This document shows positions 50,903 through 59,359 of a stretch of DNA of 64,000 nt, one piece after another. A model generated the notes under the pieces. It had not been told where the DNA came from and searched no databases. It saw only the letters and a list, made by a program, of their open reading frames with translations. Location of the stretch: contig JBBQVL010000002.1 of NCBI GenBank assembly GCA_038211615.1, positions 53,349 to 117,348 on the forward strand, given 5' to 3'. Position 1 is the first letter of the stretch, and every line of letters begins with the position of its first letter. This stretch comes from DASWJZ01 sp038211615 (GTDB taxonomy: Bacteria > Pseudomonadota > Alphaproteobacteria > Rhizobiales > Afifellaceae). The translations under genes and the position numbers were made by a program.

Positions 50903-51646
50903 CTACGGAACATAAGGAACCGGGCGCTTGCGATGCGGGAGGAGCCGCGAAAGCCAGCTTCTTCCAGGTGCCGCGACGACAGTGCGTACGCCGTGGCTGA
51001 CGATGCTGCGTACGGCGGCCTTCGATCCGTTCAGATAACCGTCCTGGATGCAGACAGCGGGGAGCATCTGATAGCAGCAGAGGCTTGCCGCGACGGGAGA
51101 GCGGGTAGGCTTGAACAGGAACCAGTCGATGTGCGTGTGCAGATCGGCCGCAGTCCGGATCAGGCGCACAGCGGCTTTCCGCGTGATGACATAGCCGGCC
51201 GCGCCCCAGGTCCCCGAGCCGGTGCGATAGAGCTTCCGACGGGGTGCGACTCCGACCGGGCGCCCTTCCCGCAGGACCATCTTGCCATTCGATTCCAGCC
51301 GCACGAGATCGGCGTCCGCGGGGATCCAGTTGCTCGCGGACAGCAGAGCGGTGAGGTCGAAAGCGAGATGCACGTCGTCCTCGAAAACCGCAGCCGCGGC
51401 TTCGTCGCGGGCTGCTATGGCCTGCCATACGCCGAAGTGGCTGAGGAAGGCCCCTGCATCGCCCGGAAGCCGCTCCGACGAGAATGCCGGGTGGTCACGG
51501 AAATAGGCCTCGGCCTTGTCGTTTGCCCAACCGAGCGTGTCCACGCCCGTGAAACGCGTGAAGGCAGCACCGACGCGGTCGAACTCCGCTTGCATCCGGG
51601 CGAGGCGGTCGGGGGACCGGTCGAGGTTGATCAGGTAGGCGCGCAT
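50903..51646 (-). CDS. glycosyltransferase family 25 protein (copy 2)
   Basis: A 247-residue GT25 enzyme, paralogue of 49194-49949: MRAYLINLDRSPDRLARMQAEF, GDAGAFLSHFGVWQAIA, and the catalytic VFEDDVHLAF motif. The two copies share the C-terminal KPTRSPVAASL/KPKMSSVARKL region and a CIQDG/CVQDG segment. The ATG at 51646 lies 4 bp after the stop of the FkbM-type gene, so the two are probably cotranscribed. The frame upstream to 51736 overlaps that gene and is spurious. Confidence 0.87.
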   Translation of the reverse strand: MRAYLINLDRSPDRLARMQAEFDRVGAAFTRFTGVDTLGWANDKAEAYFRDHPAFSSERLPGDAGAFLSHFGVWQAIAARDEAAAAVFEDDVHLAFDLTALLSASNWIPADADLVRLESNGKMVLREGRPVGVAPRRKLYRTGSGTWGAAGYVITRKAAVRLIRTAADLHTHIDWFLFKPTRSPVAASLCCYQMLPAVCIQDGYLNGSKAAVRSIVSHGVRTVVAAPGRSWLSRLLPHRKRPVPYVP

Positions 51647-51650
51647 GCAC

Positions 51651-52481
51651 TTAGTCGTTCCGGTTCTTCGGGATGCTTCCATCGAAGATTTCGGAGCGCT
51701 CGGGCGCCATCGCATCCGGAGCAAGCTGTGGCGCAAGCCCCTCTATGTTGGTGGCGAAATAGTCCGGATACATGTTTCCGATGACCTTCAGCCCCAACCC
51801 CTCAAGGATTCGCAGCGCTGCTTCGCGCTCGTTCTTCCAGATTTCAATCTGCAGGACCACGCGGTTCCGACTGATCGTAGCCCGCATTCCGTGAAGCACG
51901 GCGGCTTGATGGCCCTCGACGTCGATCTTGGCGACGACGAGGGTATCGTGAAAATCGTAGAGCGCGTCCAGCGCGGCAGTCCCGACGGTCATGGTCGCCT
52001 CTGGAGGAGCGGTGATCCCAAGCCCGCTCGTTCCGCGGTTCTTGCGGAGCGTGCTCTTCGGCATGGTCCCGGTGCCCGTGGTGTCGGACACTGCGAGCCT
52101 TTGCACCTCAATCTCATAGGCGGCGTCGTTCAGATAGAGTTGAGCGCCAAGCTGCGCAAAGTTCATCGCATCCGGCTCGAATGCAATGATCCGGTCGAAG
52201 AGACTCTCGCGACGCATTGTGAGCGCATAGAATCCAAAATACGCACCGATATCGAGGAAGACCGCAGGTCCCTTGGACTGCTTGCGGGACAGCTTCACGA
52301 GCGACACAAGCCGCGCGACCTGGGATGTCTCCCAGGTACCCGATTCTATCATTCGGCGGTCGATGCGGCTTTGCGCCCGCAGGAGCAGGGACAGTCCCTC
52401 GATGCCATAGATCGCTACCTGGCGGCCGAACGAAGGATAGAGCAGTCGCCGCAGCTTGCCTCGCAGCCTTGATCGCTTCAT
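51651..52481 (-). CDS. FkbM family methyltransferase (copy 1)
   Basis: This 276-residue protein has a SAM-binding motif FLDIGAYFGFYALTMRR (motif I), an acidic strand end in IIAFEPDAMNFAQL (motif II), and a late VVAKIDVEGHQAAVL segment, the hallmark of FkbM. Such enzymes O-methylate glycan hydroxyls. The frame opens at GTG 52508, but ATG 52481 (MKRSRLRGK) follows GGGTGGGG and is preferred. By eye the gene is less GC-rich than the window average, as often in glycan islands. It is upstream of the second GT25 gene by 4 bp. Confidence 0.85.
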   Translation of the reverse strand: MKRSRLRGKLRRLLYPSFGRQVAIYGIEGLSLLLRAQSRIDRRMIESGTWETSQVARLVSLVKLSRKQSKGPAVFLDIGAYFGFYALTMRRESLFDRIIAFEPDAMNFAQLGAQLYLNDAAYEIEVQRLAVSDTTGTGTMPKSTLRKNRGTSGLGITAPPEATMTVGTAALDALYDFHDTLVVAKIDVEGHQAAVLHGMRATISRNRVVLQIEIWKNEREAALRILEGLGLKVIGNMYPDYFATNIEGLAPQLAPDAMAPERSEIFDGSIPKNRND

Positions 52482-52559
52482 CAATTTGCCCCACCCGCCT
52501 TTTCGCACTTCGCCCCGGAATGCGCTGAGGCTTCCGAAGACTCGGTTGAAATCTAGCTC

Positions 52560-53576
52560 ATGCGCATAAAGCTCTCATACTACTTCGCCAACGAGCCGCT
52601 GTTTCGTCAGACGCCCGGTGGACTGGGGGTATGGAAGGGCCATCAATTCCTCGGGAACGATCCCGGCGTCCGGCAGTGCGACATGTGGGTCGTGCTGGAC
52701 GATATAGCCGAGGAGGAAGAGGTTGCCTTCGTTCAATCGGGTCGTGCAGTGCTCATCACGCTGGAGCCCCCTCTGACCAGGGAATATCAACCCGGCTTCC
52801 TGGCGCAGTTCGACCTCGTCGTGAGCTGTCACCGCAATCTTCGCCACCCGAACGTGCGAGTCGAATACCAAGGCCAGACCTGGCACATCGGCATGCACAA
52901 GGGCGCGAACGCCAATGACCGACCGGCCTTTCGCGGCACCATCGACTACGATGCATTGCTTGCAATGCCGCCGCCGCAAAAGACCGCCGCCCTTTCGGTT
53001 ATCTGTTCGGCGTCTTCCCGCTTGCCGGGCCATCGGGCGCGGCGCGAGTTCGTCGACAGGCTGGAGGCGCGGCTCGGGGACCGCGTAGACGTCTTCGGGC
53101 GTGGTGTGCGGCCTATTCCCGACAAGGCCGACGCCATACTCCCGTACCGATACCACATTGCGCTCGAGAACAGCGCGTTGCGCGACTACTGGACGGAGAA
53201 GCTCTCCGACAGCTATCTGGGCTGGGCCTTCCCGATCTATTGGGGATGCCAGAACATCTGCGACTACTTGCCCAGCGACGGCCTGATCCAGATCGATATC
53301 GGCCGACCGGAGGAGGCGATCGCGACCATCGAGCGGACCATCGACACAGATCTAACTGCTGAGCATGCTGCCGGTCTTGCGCAAGCACGATCCCTGGTCC
53401 TCGACCGCTACAACACGTTCGATGTAATCTTGCGGCACTGCCAATCACTGGCCCCGGGCCTGCCACGGCAGATCAAGATCGCCCATCAGCAACGCTTTCG
53501 TCCGTCACGCGCCCGTCGCTTCGCCAAGCGGGTGGTGCGAAGAATCTCATCACGTCTCCGAGGAAGAGAGGCGTGA
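52560..53576 (+). CDS. glycosyltransferase family 10 (fucosyltransferase-like)
   Basis: This 338-residue protein resembles GT10 alpha-1,3/4-fucosyltransferases: the C-terminal donor-binding region YRYHIALENSALRDYWTEKLSDSYLGWAFPIYWG is highly characteristic. The N-terminal half is more variable. It would transfer fucose or a similar sugar from a GDP donor to surface glycans. Its 3' end overlaps the convergent methyltransferase gene by 27 bp. By eye its G+C is lower than flanking housekeeping genes. A basic tail (RARRFAKRVVRRISSRLRGRE) could contact the membrane. Confidence 0.85.
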   Translation: MRIKLSYYFANEPLFRQTPGGLGVWKGHQFLGNDPGVRQCDMWVVLDDIAEEEEVAFVQSGRAVLITLEPPLTREYQPGFLAQFDLVVSCHRNLRHPNVRVEYQGQTWHIGMHKGANANDRPAFRGTIDYDALLAMPPPQKTAALSVICSASSRLPGHRARREFVDRLEARLGDRVDVFGRGVRPIPDKADAILPYRYHIALENSALRDYWTEKLSDSYLGWAFPIYWGCQNICDYLPSDGLIQIDIGRPEEAIATIERTIDTDLTAEHAAGLAQARSLVLDRYNTFDVILRHCQSLAPGLPRQIKIAHQQRFRPSRARRFAKRVVRRISSRLRGREA

Positions 53577-54206
53577 CATCGGGAGCACGAAGAAGGAGTC
53601 GTCCGCGACGAGAACCTGCCCGCCAAATTTCGTCCGCAGGATTTCGACAAAATCATCCTGCTGCGGGTATGCGGGCAGACGTCCGAACAGCCGTGCGTCG
53701 TCAACAATGACGATGTCGGCGCGGTTTTGGCGCAAGGCCGCTATCGTTTCGACTTCGGCGAGAATCGGCGTATCCGTCTCGCCCTTTCCCGTGCCCTTGC
53801 CGCTGTAGTGGCCGTCCAGCCAGAAGAGGGCTGGGCCTCTAAGCTCCCGGATGATCCCGGGGAGCAGCTTGGCGCTGTCGCCTTCGAGGATTTCCACCTT
53901 GCCGGCGTGGCGAAATCGCGTCTGCGCCGCTTTCGCCAGAGCCGGGTCGATCTCGATCGAATAGATTCGCTCGAAGCGGTGAAGCGTCGCGGCGATCATG
54001 TCGCCGCGGTAGGTGCCTGTCTCGACCAGCGTGTCGATGCCGAAGAGGTCCGCGAGGGTCAGCAGGTTGCGCGTCTTCACCGCGGCGGGGGGCGGGGAGG
54101 GGCGTCCCTCGGCGAGCCAACGGGCAACCTGGCTTTCACGGCTCGGGGTGAACAACCATCCGAGCCTTCCCTCCCGCACTTTCCGCAGAAGTCGCCTTGC
54201 TTTCAT
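53550..54206 (-). CDS. class I SAM-dependent methyltransferase-like protein
   Basis: This 218-residue protein has LVETGTYRGDMIAATL as a motif I-like SAM-binding loop, an acidic IYSIEIDPALAKAAQTRF strand, VEILEGDSAKLLP and FWLDGHYSGKGTGKGETDTPI, followed by DIVIVDDARLFG. This pattern matches small class I methyltransferases found near LPS and capsule genes. The substrate is unknown. It overlaps the GT10 gene by 27 bp at its 3' end, in opposite orientation. A short N-terminal basic segment precedes the domain. Confidence 0.78.
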   Translation of the reverse strand: MKARRLLRKVREGRLGWLFTPSRESQVARWLAEGRPSPPPAAVKTRNLLTLADLFGIDTLVETGTYRGDMIAATLHRFERIYSIEIDPALAKAAQTRFRHAGKVEILEGDSAKLLPGIIRELRGPALFWLDGHYSGKGTGKGETDTPILAEVETIAALRQNRADIVIVDDARLFGRLPAYPQQDDFVEILRTKFGGQVLVADDSFFVLPMSRLSSSET

Positions 54207-54303
54207 CGCTTGAACCGCTTGCCGGATACGCTGGCGATGACCCGTCTCCGAGCGTCTGCCTGCTGTTTGACTTGTCGTAACGGCTTATCCATGCTCGCGC
54301 ACC

Positions 54304-55023
54304 ATGCCCTCCAAACATTTGAATCTGGCGCTCAGGTCACTCGGCTACACGTTATCCAAGTACCGTCCACAATTCGATCCGGTGCAACGACTGATCCGGT
54401 CCGCCGAAACCCATAATGTGTCAGTGATGCTCGATGTGGGCGCCAACCGCGGTCAGTTCGCTCGGAACCTGTTCAAGGCTGGCTACGGCGGACGGATCGT
54501 CTCCTTCGAGCCGCTGGCGGAGGCGCATGGCCGGCTGCAGGCCGCGGCCGCCGGCAAAGCCAACTGGCAGGTCTATCGGAGATGCGCGCTCGGACCGCGT
54601 TCGGGACAGGCAGAGATCAACGTCGCCGGGAATTCCCAGAGCTCGTCGTTCCTTCCGATGCTCGACCGGCATCTCAGCATCGCCCCGCACTCCCGCTACG
54701 TCGGGAAGGAAGCGGTCGAGATGCTTACGCTCGATCAGGTGCTTCGCAGCGACTTTCCCGAAGCGGGCCGTCTTGGGGTGAAGCTAGACGTGCAAGGCTA
54801 CGAGCACGAGGTGCTCGCAGGTTTGCGCGAGGAACGAGGTCGCGTAGCGCTCATCTATGCGGAGCTGTCCCTGACGCCCCTCTACGACGGCGAGCCTCCG
54901 TTCACCGAGACGATCGCCGGGCTGATCGCCGACGGCTATCGCTGCGTGTCGGTTGCCCCCAACTTCGTGGATCCCGGGACGTTCGAGATGCTCGATGTCA
55001 ACGTCCTGTTCGTCAGGAACTGA
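54304..55023 (+). CDS. FkbM family methyltransferase (copy 2)
   Basis: A 239-residue FkbM enzyme: SVMLDVGANRGQFARNLF (motif I), IVSFEPLAEAHGRLQ (motif II), and GVKLDVQGYEHEVLAGL plus ALIYAELSLTPLYDG. It is only distantly similar to the FkbM copy at 51651-52481. It is the last glycan-type gene before the choline cluster. The ATG at 54304 fits family starts. It probably O-methylates a surface sugar. Confidence 0.85.
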   Translation: MPSKHLNLALRSLGYTLSKYRPQFDPVQRLIRSAETHNVSVMLDVGANRGQFARNLFKAGYGGRIVSFEPLAEAHGRLQAAAAGKANWQVYRRCALGPRSGQAEINVAGNSQSSSFLPMLDRHLSIAPHSRYVGKEAVEMLTLDQVLRSDFPEAGRLGVKLDVQGYEHEVLAGLREERGRVALIYAELSLTPLYDGEPPFTETIAGLIADGYRCVSVAPNFVDPGTFEMLDVNVLFVRN

Positions 55024-55035
55024 AGCTCTCTGACG

Positions 55036-56706
55036 CTAGCGCTGCTTCTCGCGCCAGTCCGGGTTGCTCCACGGCTCGGCGTTCGACGCCGGAAGCGGGG
55101 GCTTGCCCAGGATCAGGTCGGCGGCCTTTTCGCCCACCATGATGGAGGGGGCGTTGATGTTGCCGTTGGTGATCTCGGGAAAAATCGAGGAATCGACGAC
55201 GCGCAGGCCCTGCGTGCCGATCACCCGGCATTCCGCGTCGACGACTGAGTTCACGTCCTCGACCGCGCCCATGCGGCACGTCCCGCAGGGGTGATAGGCG
55301 CTTTCGACGTTCTCGCGCACGAAGTCGTCGAGCGCCGCGTCGGATTGTGCGCCCGGGCCAGGCGCGAGCTCCGCGCCGCGGAAATCGGCGAACGCAGCTT
55401 GCGCGAACACTTCGCGCGTCAGCCGGATGGCGGTGCGGAAATCCTGCCAGTCCTCCTCGGCGCTCATGTAGTTGAAGCGGATTCTCGGCGCTGCGCGCGG
55501 ATCTTTCGAGGCAAGCCTGACCGAGCCGCGCGAAGGCGAGCGCATCGGGCCGATATGCACCTGGAAGCCGTGCGCGGCCGCCGCGGCGCGGCCGTCGTAA
55601 CGGACGGCGGCGGGGAGGAAATGCATCTGAAGGTCGGGGTAGGGCACGCCGGCCCGGCTGCGGATGAAGGCGCAGGCCTCGAAATGGTTGGTCGCGCCCA
55701 GCCCGTTGCCCATCGCGAACCACTGGAAGCCGATGCGGGCGCGGGCGAGAAGCCCGAGATGCGCGTTCAGCGTGATCGGCCGCGTGCAGGCCTGCTGCAC
55801 GTAGACCTCCAGGTGGTCCTGCAAATTGCCGCCGACGCCGGGGCGATTGACGACGACGTCGATGCCGTTGGCCTTCAGCTCGCCGGCGGGGCCGATGCCC
55901 GACACCATCAGGAGCTGCGGCGAGTTGATGGCGGAAGCGGCGACGATCACCTCCTTGCGCGCGCGCACGGTCTCGACGCGGCCCCAGCGCCGCACCTCTA
56001 CCCCCACGGCGCGGCGTCCCTCGAAGACGATCTTCTCCGCCCGCACCCCGGTGCGGAGCTCGACGTTCGGCCGCTTCAGGGCGGGGCGCAAATAGGCGTT
56101 CGCGGCAGACCAGCGGCGGCCCTGCCAGACCGTCATCTCCATCGGCCCGAAGCCTTCCTGCCGCGAGCCGTTATAGTCCGGCGTGAAGCCGTAGCCTGCC
56201 TCGACGCCGGCTTCGGTGAAGGCGCGATAGAGCGGGTTGGTCAGCGCGCCGCGCGTCACGTGCAGCGGGCCGCCTGAGCCGCGCCAGCCCTCCTCGGCCG
56301 GGCCGCTGCCGTTCAGGTGTGCGTGCTCCATCCGGCGGAAATAGGGGAGCACGTCCTTGAAGGCCCAGCCCTTGGCGCCCGCCGCTTCCCAGCGGTCGAA
56401 ATCCTGCGCGTGGCCGCGCACGAACACCATGCCGTTGATGGAAGAAGAGCCGCCGACGACCTTTCCGCGCGGCGTGGCGAGGCGGCGGCCGGCGAGATGC
56501 GGCTCCGGCTCCGTGCGGTAGCCCCAGTCGTAGGTCCGCATGTTCATGGGGATCGAGAACGCCGCCGGCATCTGGATCAGCGGGCCGAAATCGGTGCCGC
56601 CATATTCGAGCACGAGCACGCTGTTCCGGCCGTCCTCCGAAAGACGGTAGGCGAGCGCGCAACCGGCCGAACCGGCCCCGACGATGACGTAGTCGGCTTC
56701 AAGCAT
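55036..56706 (-). CDS. betA: choline dehydrogenase (GMC oxidoreductase)
   Basis: A 556-residue FAD enzyme that oxidises choline to betaine aldehyde (and may go on to glycine betaine). The N-terminal FAD-binding VIVGAGSAGCALA motif, the GMC signature GGSSSINGMVFVRG, and the catalytic C-terminal HPCGTCRMG and TNGNINAPSIM segments are all present. It overlaps betI by 8 nt and is read from the same promoter. Divergent choXWV supplies choline. A betB gene (aldehyde dehydrogenase) is not in the window. Confidence 0.93.
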   Translation of the reverse strand: MLEADYVIVGAGSAGCALAYRLSEDGRNSVLVLEYGGTDFGPLIQMPAAFSIPMNMRTYDWGYRTEPEPHLAGRRLATPRGKVVGGSSSINGMVFVRGHAQDFDRWEAAGAKGWAFKDVLPYFRRMEHAHLNGSGPAEEGWRGSGGPLHVTRGALTNPLYRAFTEAGVEAGYGFTPDYNGSRQEGFGPMEMTVWQGRRWSAANAYLRPALKRPNVELRTGVRAEKIVFEGRRAVGVEVRRWGRVETVRARKEVIVAASAINSPQLLMVSGIGPAGELKANGIDVVVNRPGVGGNLQDHLEVYVQQACTRPITLNAHLGLLARARIGFQWFAMGNGLGATNHFEACAFIRSRAGVPYPDLQMHFLPAAVRYDGRAAAAAHGFQVHIGPMRSPSRGSVRLASKDPRAAPRIRFNYMSAEEDWQDFRTAIRLTREVFAQAAFADFRGAELAPGPGAQSDAALDDFVRENVESAYHPCGTCRMGAVEDVNSVVDAECRVIGTQGLRVVDSSIFPEITNGNINAPSIMVGEKAADLILGKPPLPASNAEPWSNPDWREKQR

Positions 56707-57286
56707 CGGGAAGCCGCAAGGCGTCCGTCACCGCCTCCTCGACGAGCTTTGCAGCACCCGCCGGGTCGGGCCTGCCGTCGGCGAGCGAGCGGCGGATCCA
56801 CACGCCGTCGATCAGCGAGGCCGCCATCTCCGCGATCCTCACCGCCTCCTCGCGCGGCACGAAGGCGCGGAGCGCGTGCAGCAGATTGCTCTCCAGCCGG
56901 CGCGTGTAGACATGCAGCAGGCGGCGTGCCTCGGGGTCGTTCTGCGCCTGCACATAGAAGGCGAGCCACGAGGAGATGACGGCGGGGCGGAACTGGCCGG
57001 CGGCGAAATTTCCACGGATCACGGCGGAGAGGCGCGCGCGGGGCGTCGTCGCCTCGGCGAGCCGTGCCTGGATCTCCTCGCCGAGCTCGGAGAGGAGATG
57101 GCGCATGGTGGCAAGCAGGAGCTGGTCCTTGCCGCCGAAATAATGATGCGCGAGCGCCGCCGACACGCCGGCGCGCCGTGCGATCTCCCCCATCGTCACC
57201 TGCGCCATCCCGCGATCGTGGATCGCGTCGATCGCGGCCGAGATGAGCGCCTTGCGGCGCAGTGGCTCCATTCCAATTCGCGGCAC
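56699..57286 (-). CDS. betI: transcriptional repressor BetI (TetR family)
   Basis: This 195-residue TetR regulator represses betaine synthesis genes and responds to choline. The N-terminal helix-turn-helix (MGEIARRAGVSAALAHHYFGGKDQLLLATMR) and the BetI-type opening PRIGMEPLRRKALISAAIDAI identify it. It starts at GTG 57286 after GAGGGAC. Its stop overlaps betA by 8 nt. A perfect palindrome 39-60 bp upstream is the likely operator and lies between betI and choX, so it may control both directions. Confidence 0.93.
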   Translation of the reverse strand: MPRIGMEPLRRKALISAAIDAIHDRGMAQVTMGEIARRAGVSAALAHHYFGGKDQLLLATMRHLLSELGEEIQARLAEATTPRARLSAVIRGNFAAGQFRPAVISSWLAFYVQAQNDPEARRLLHVYTRRLESNLLHALRAFVPREEAVRIAEMAASLIDGVWIRRSLADGRPDPAGAAKLVEEAVTDALRLPDA

Positions 57287-57324
57287 GCGACCGTCCCTCG
57301 CTTTCAGACCTTGAATTACCGGTT

Positions 57325-57346
57325 CTTGATTGATCGATCAATCAAG
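57325..57346. promoter_or_regulatory. BetI operator (perfect 22-bp palindrome)
   Basis: The palindrome has core TTGATTGATCGATCAATCAA plus one more flanking pair (C/G), perfect over 22 bp. It lies between the divergent betI and choX starts (39 bp and 98 bp away). It resembles known BetI sites (TTGATT...AATCAA type), so autoregulation of betI-betA and choline-responsive control of choXWV are likely. Confidence 0.82.
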
Positions 57347-57443
57347 ATAGGCTTGCGCAGGCCCGGCATTGATGTTTCGATGGCTTCAGCAAGGTCGCCG
57401 AGTGGGCGCGGCGGCCGCTGTTTTCGATCTCAGGGAGACATCC

Positions 57444-58379
57444 ATGCAGGACGTGACGAAGGGATGCGTATTTGCCGCGATGGCGGTCGCGCTGTCGGCC
57501 GGGGCGGCCTTGGCCGGGGACGCGGACAGCTGCAAGAAGGTGCGGCTGTCGGATGTCGGCTGGACCGATATCACGGCGACCACGGCGGTAACCTCGGCGG
57601 TGCTGACGGCGCTCGGCTACGAGCCGGAGACGCAGGTCCTCTCCGTGCCGGTGACCTATGCTTCGCTCAAGAACAAGGACATCGACGTCTTCCTCGGCAA
57701 CTGGATGCCGTCGATGACGGGCGACGTGCAGCCGTTCATCGACGACAAGTCGGTGGAGTCGATCTCGGAGAACCTGGAAGGGGCGGGATACGGCCTCGTG
57801 GTCCCGACCTATGTCGCGGACGCGGGTGTCAAAAGCCTCGCCGACATCGGCAAGAACGCCGACAAGTTCGATCACAAGATCTACGGCATCGAGCCGGGCA
57901 ATGACGGCAACCGCATCGTGCTCGGCATGATCGCCGACAAGGCGAACGGGCTCGACGGCTTCGATCTCGTCGAGTCGTCGGAGGCCGGCATGCTGTCGCA
58001 GGCCGAGAAGGCGATGAAGGCCAACGACTGGATCGTGTTCCTCGGCTGGACGCCGCATCCGGTGATGGGCGGGATGAAGATCACCTATCTCGACGGCATG
58101 GGCGATTCCGGCTTCGGCGCGGCGACCGTGCACACCAACGTGCGCGCCGGCTACACGACCGAATGCCCGAATGTCGGAAAATTCATCTCCAACCTGAAGT
58201 TCGGCCTGCCGATGGAAAACGAGCTCATGGACTCCATCCTGAAGGGGACGGACGCGGGCGAGGCGGCGACGGCGTGGCTGAAAGCCCATCCGGAGATCGT
58301 CACGCCGTGGCTGGAAGGCGTGACCACGTTCGACGGCGGCGACGCGAAGGCCGCGGTCGCGTCCGCGCTCGGCGCCTGA
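57444..58379 (+). CDS. choX: choline ABC transporter, substrate-binding protein
   Basis: A 311-residue periplasmic choline-binding protein (ChoX). The signal peptide occupies about 1-24. All choline-pocket residues known from Sinorhizobium meliloti ChoX are present with a constant offset of three: Trp40, Asp42, Trp87, Tyr116 and Trp202 (in VGWTD, GNWMPS, GYGLVV, LGWTPHP). The ATG at 57444 follows CAGGGAGACAT; the frame extends upstream but that is the operator region. It is the first gene of choXWV and is divergent from betI. Confidence 0.95.
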   Translation: MQDVTKGCVFAAMAVALSAGAALAGDADSCKKVRLSDVGWTDITATTAVTSAVLTALGYEPETQVLSVPVTYASLKNKDIDVFLGNWMPSMTGDVQPFIDDKSVESISENLEGAGYGLVVPTYVADAGVKSLADIGKNADKFDHKIYGIEPGNDGNRIVLGMIADKANGLDGFDLVESSEAGMLSQAEKAMKANDWIVFLGWTPHPVMGGMKITYLDGMGDSGFGAATVHTNVRAGYTTECPNVGKFISNLKFGLPMENELMDSILKGTDAGEAATAWLKAHPEIVTPWLEGVTTFDGGDAKAAVASALGA

Positions 58380-58465
58380 TCGTCAAGACCGACCCCCGGC
58401 GACGAGCCGCGGGTCACCTGTCCGGCGCGTGAGGGCGCGCCGGAGCACGGGGGCGGGAAAAGCGC

Positions 58466-59323
58466 ATGGAGAAGTGGTTCACCGCGTACAAGATTCCGGT
58501 TGGCCTGTGGGGCAAGTATTTCTTCGACTTCCTCACCAACTGGCTCGACTGGTTCTTCAACGGCCTTTCCACGGGCATCTCCGCCGCGCTCGAGGCGATG
58601 ATCGCGCTGTTTCTCTGGCCGCCGCCGCTCGTCATCGTGGCGCTGGTCATGGCGCTCGCATGGGTCCTGCACCGCTCGATCGGGATCACGATCGGGGTTG
58701 CGGTCGGGCTGCTCTACATTCTGAACCAAGGGCTCTGGAAGGAAACCATCGAGACGCTGGCGCTGGTCATCGGCTCGGCGGTGGTGGCGATGGGGATCGG
58801 CGTGCCGGTCGGCATCGCGGCGGCGCACCGGGAGTGGCTGTTCAAGCTGCTGCGCCCGGTGCTCGATCTGATGCAGACGCTGCCGACCTTCGTCTACCTG
58901 ATCCCGGCGCTGGTGCTCTTCGGACTGGGGCTCGCGCCCGGGCTGATCTGCACCGTCGTCTTCGCCATTCCCGCGCCGATCCGGCTGACGCATCTCGGCA
59001 TCACCACCGTGCCGAAGCAACTCATCGAGGCTGGCGAGGCGTTCGGCGCCACCAAGCGCCAGCTTCTCTGGAAGGTCGAGCTTCCGGCTGCGTGGCCGTC
59101 GATCATGGCCGGCCTCACGCAGTGCATCATGCTCTGCCTGTCGATGGTGGTGATCGCCGCGCTGATCGGCGCCAACGGGCTCGGCAAACCGGTGGTGCGC
59201 GCGCTCAACACCGTCAACATTCCGATGGGCATCGAGGCTGGGCTCGCCATCGTCGTGCTCGCCATCATCCTTGACCGCGTCTGTCGCATCGGCGAAGCGC
59301 CGGGCTCCGGCGAACGCAAGTGA
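58466..59323 (+). CDS. choW: choline ABC transporter permease
   Basis: This 285-residue ProW-family permease has six to seven hydrophobic helices and the family EAA-type cytoplasmic loop (EAGEAFGATKRQLLWKVELPAAWPSIMAGL) near residues 190-220. It begins with an amphipathic N-terminus (EKWFTAYKIPVGLWGKYFFDFLTN) typical of choline/glycine-betaine permeases. It lies 86 bp after choX, and a GC-rich hairpin (GGCGCG with CGCGCC) sits in the gap. It forms the inner-membrane channel energised by ChoV. Confidence 0.93.
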   Translation: MEKWFTAYKIPVGLWGKYFFDFLTNWLDWFFNGLSTGISAALEAMIALFLWPPPLVIVALVMALAWVLHRSIGITIGVAVGLLYILNQGLWKETIETLALVIGSAVVAMGIGVPVGIAAAHREWLFKLLRPVLDLMQTLPTFVYLIPALVLFGLGLAPGLICTVVFAIPAPIRLTHLGITTVPKQLIEAGEAFGATKRQLLWKVELPAAWPSIMAGLTQCIMLCLSMVVIAALIGANGLGKPVVRALNTVNIPMGIEAGLAIVVLAIILDRVCRIGEAPGSGERK

Positions 59324-59359
59324 GCAAAGCAAGCATGCCCGAGCGGAAGTGAGCGGAAC

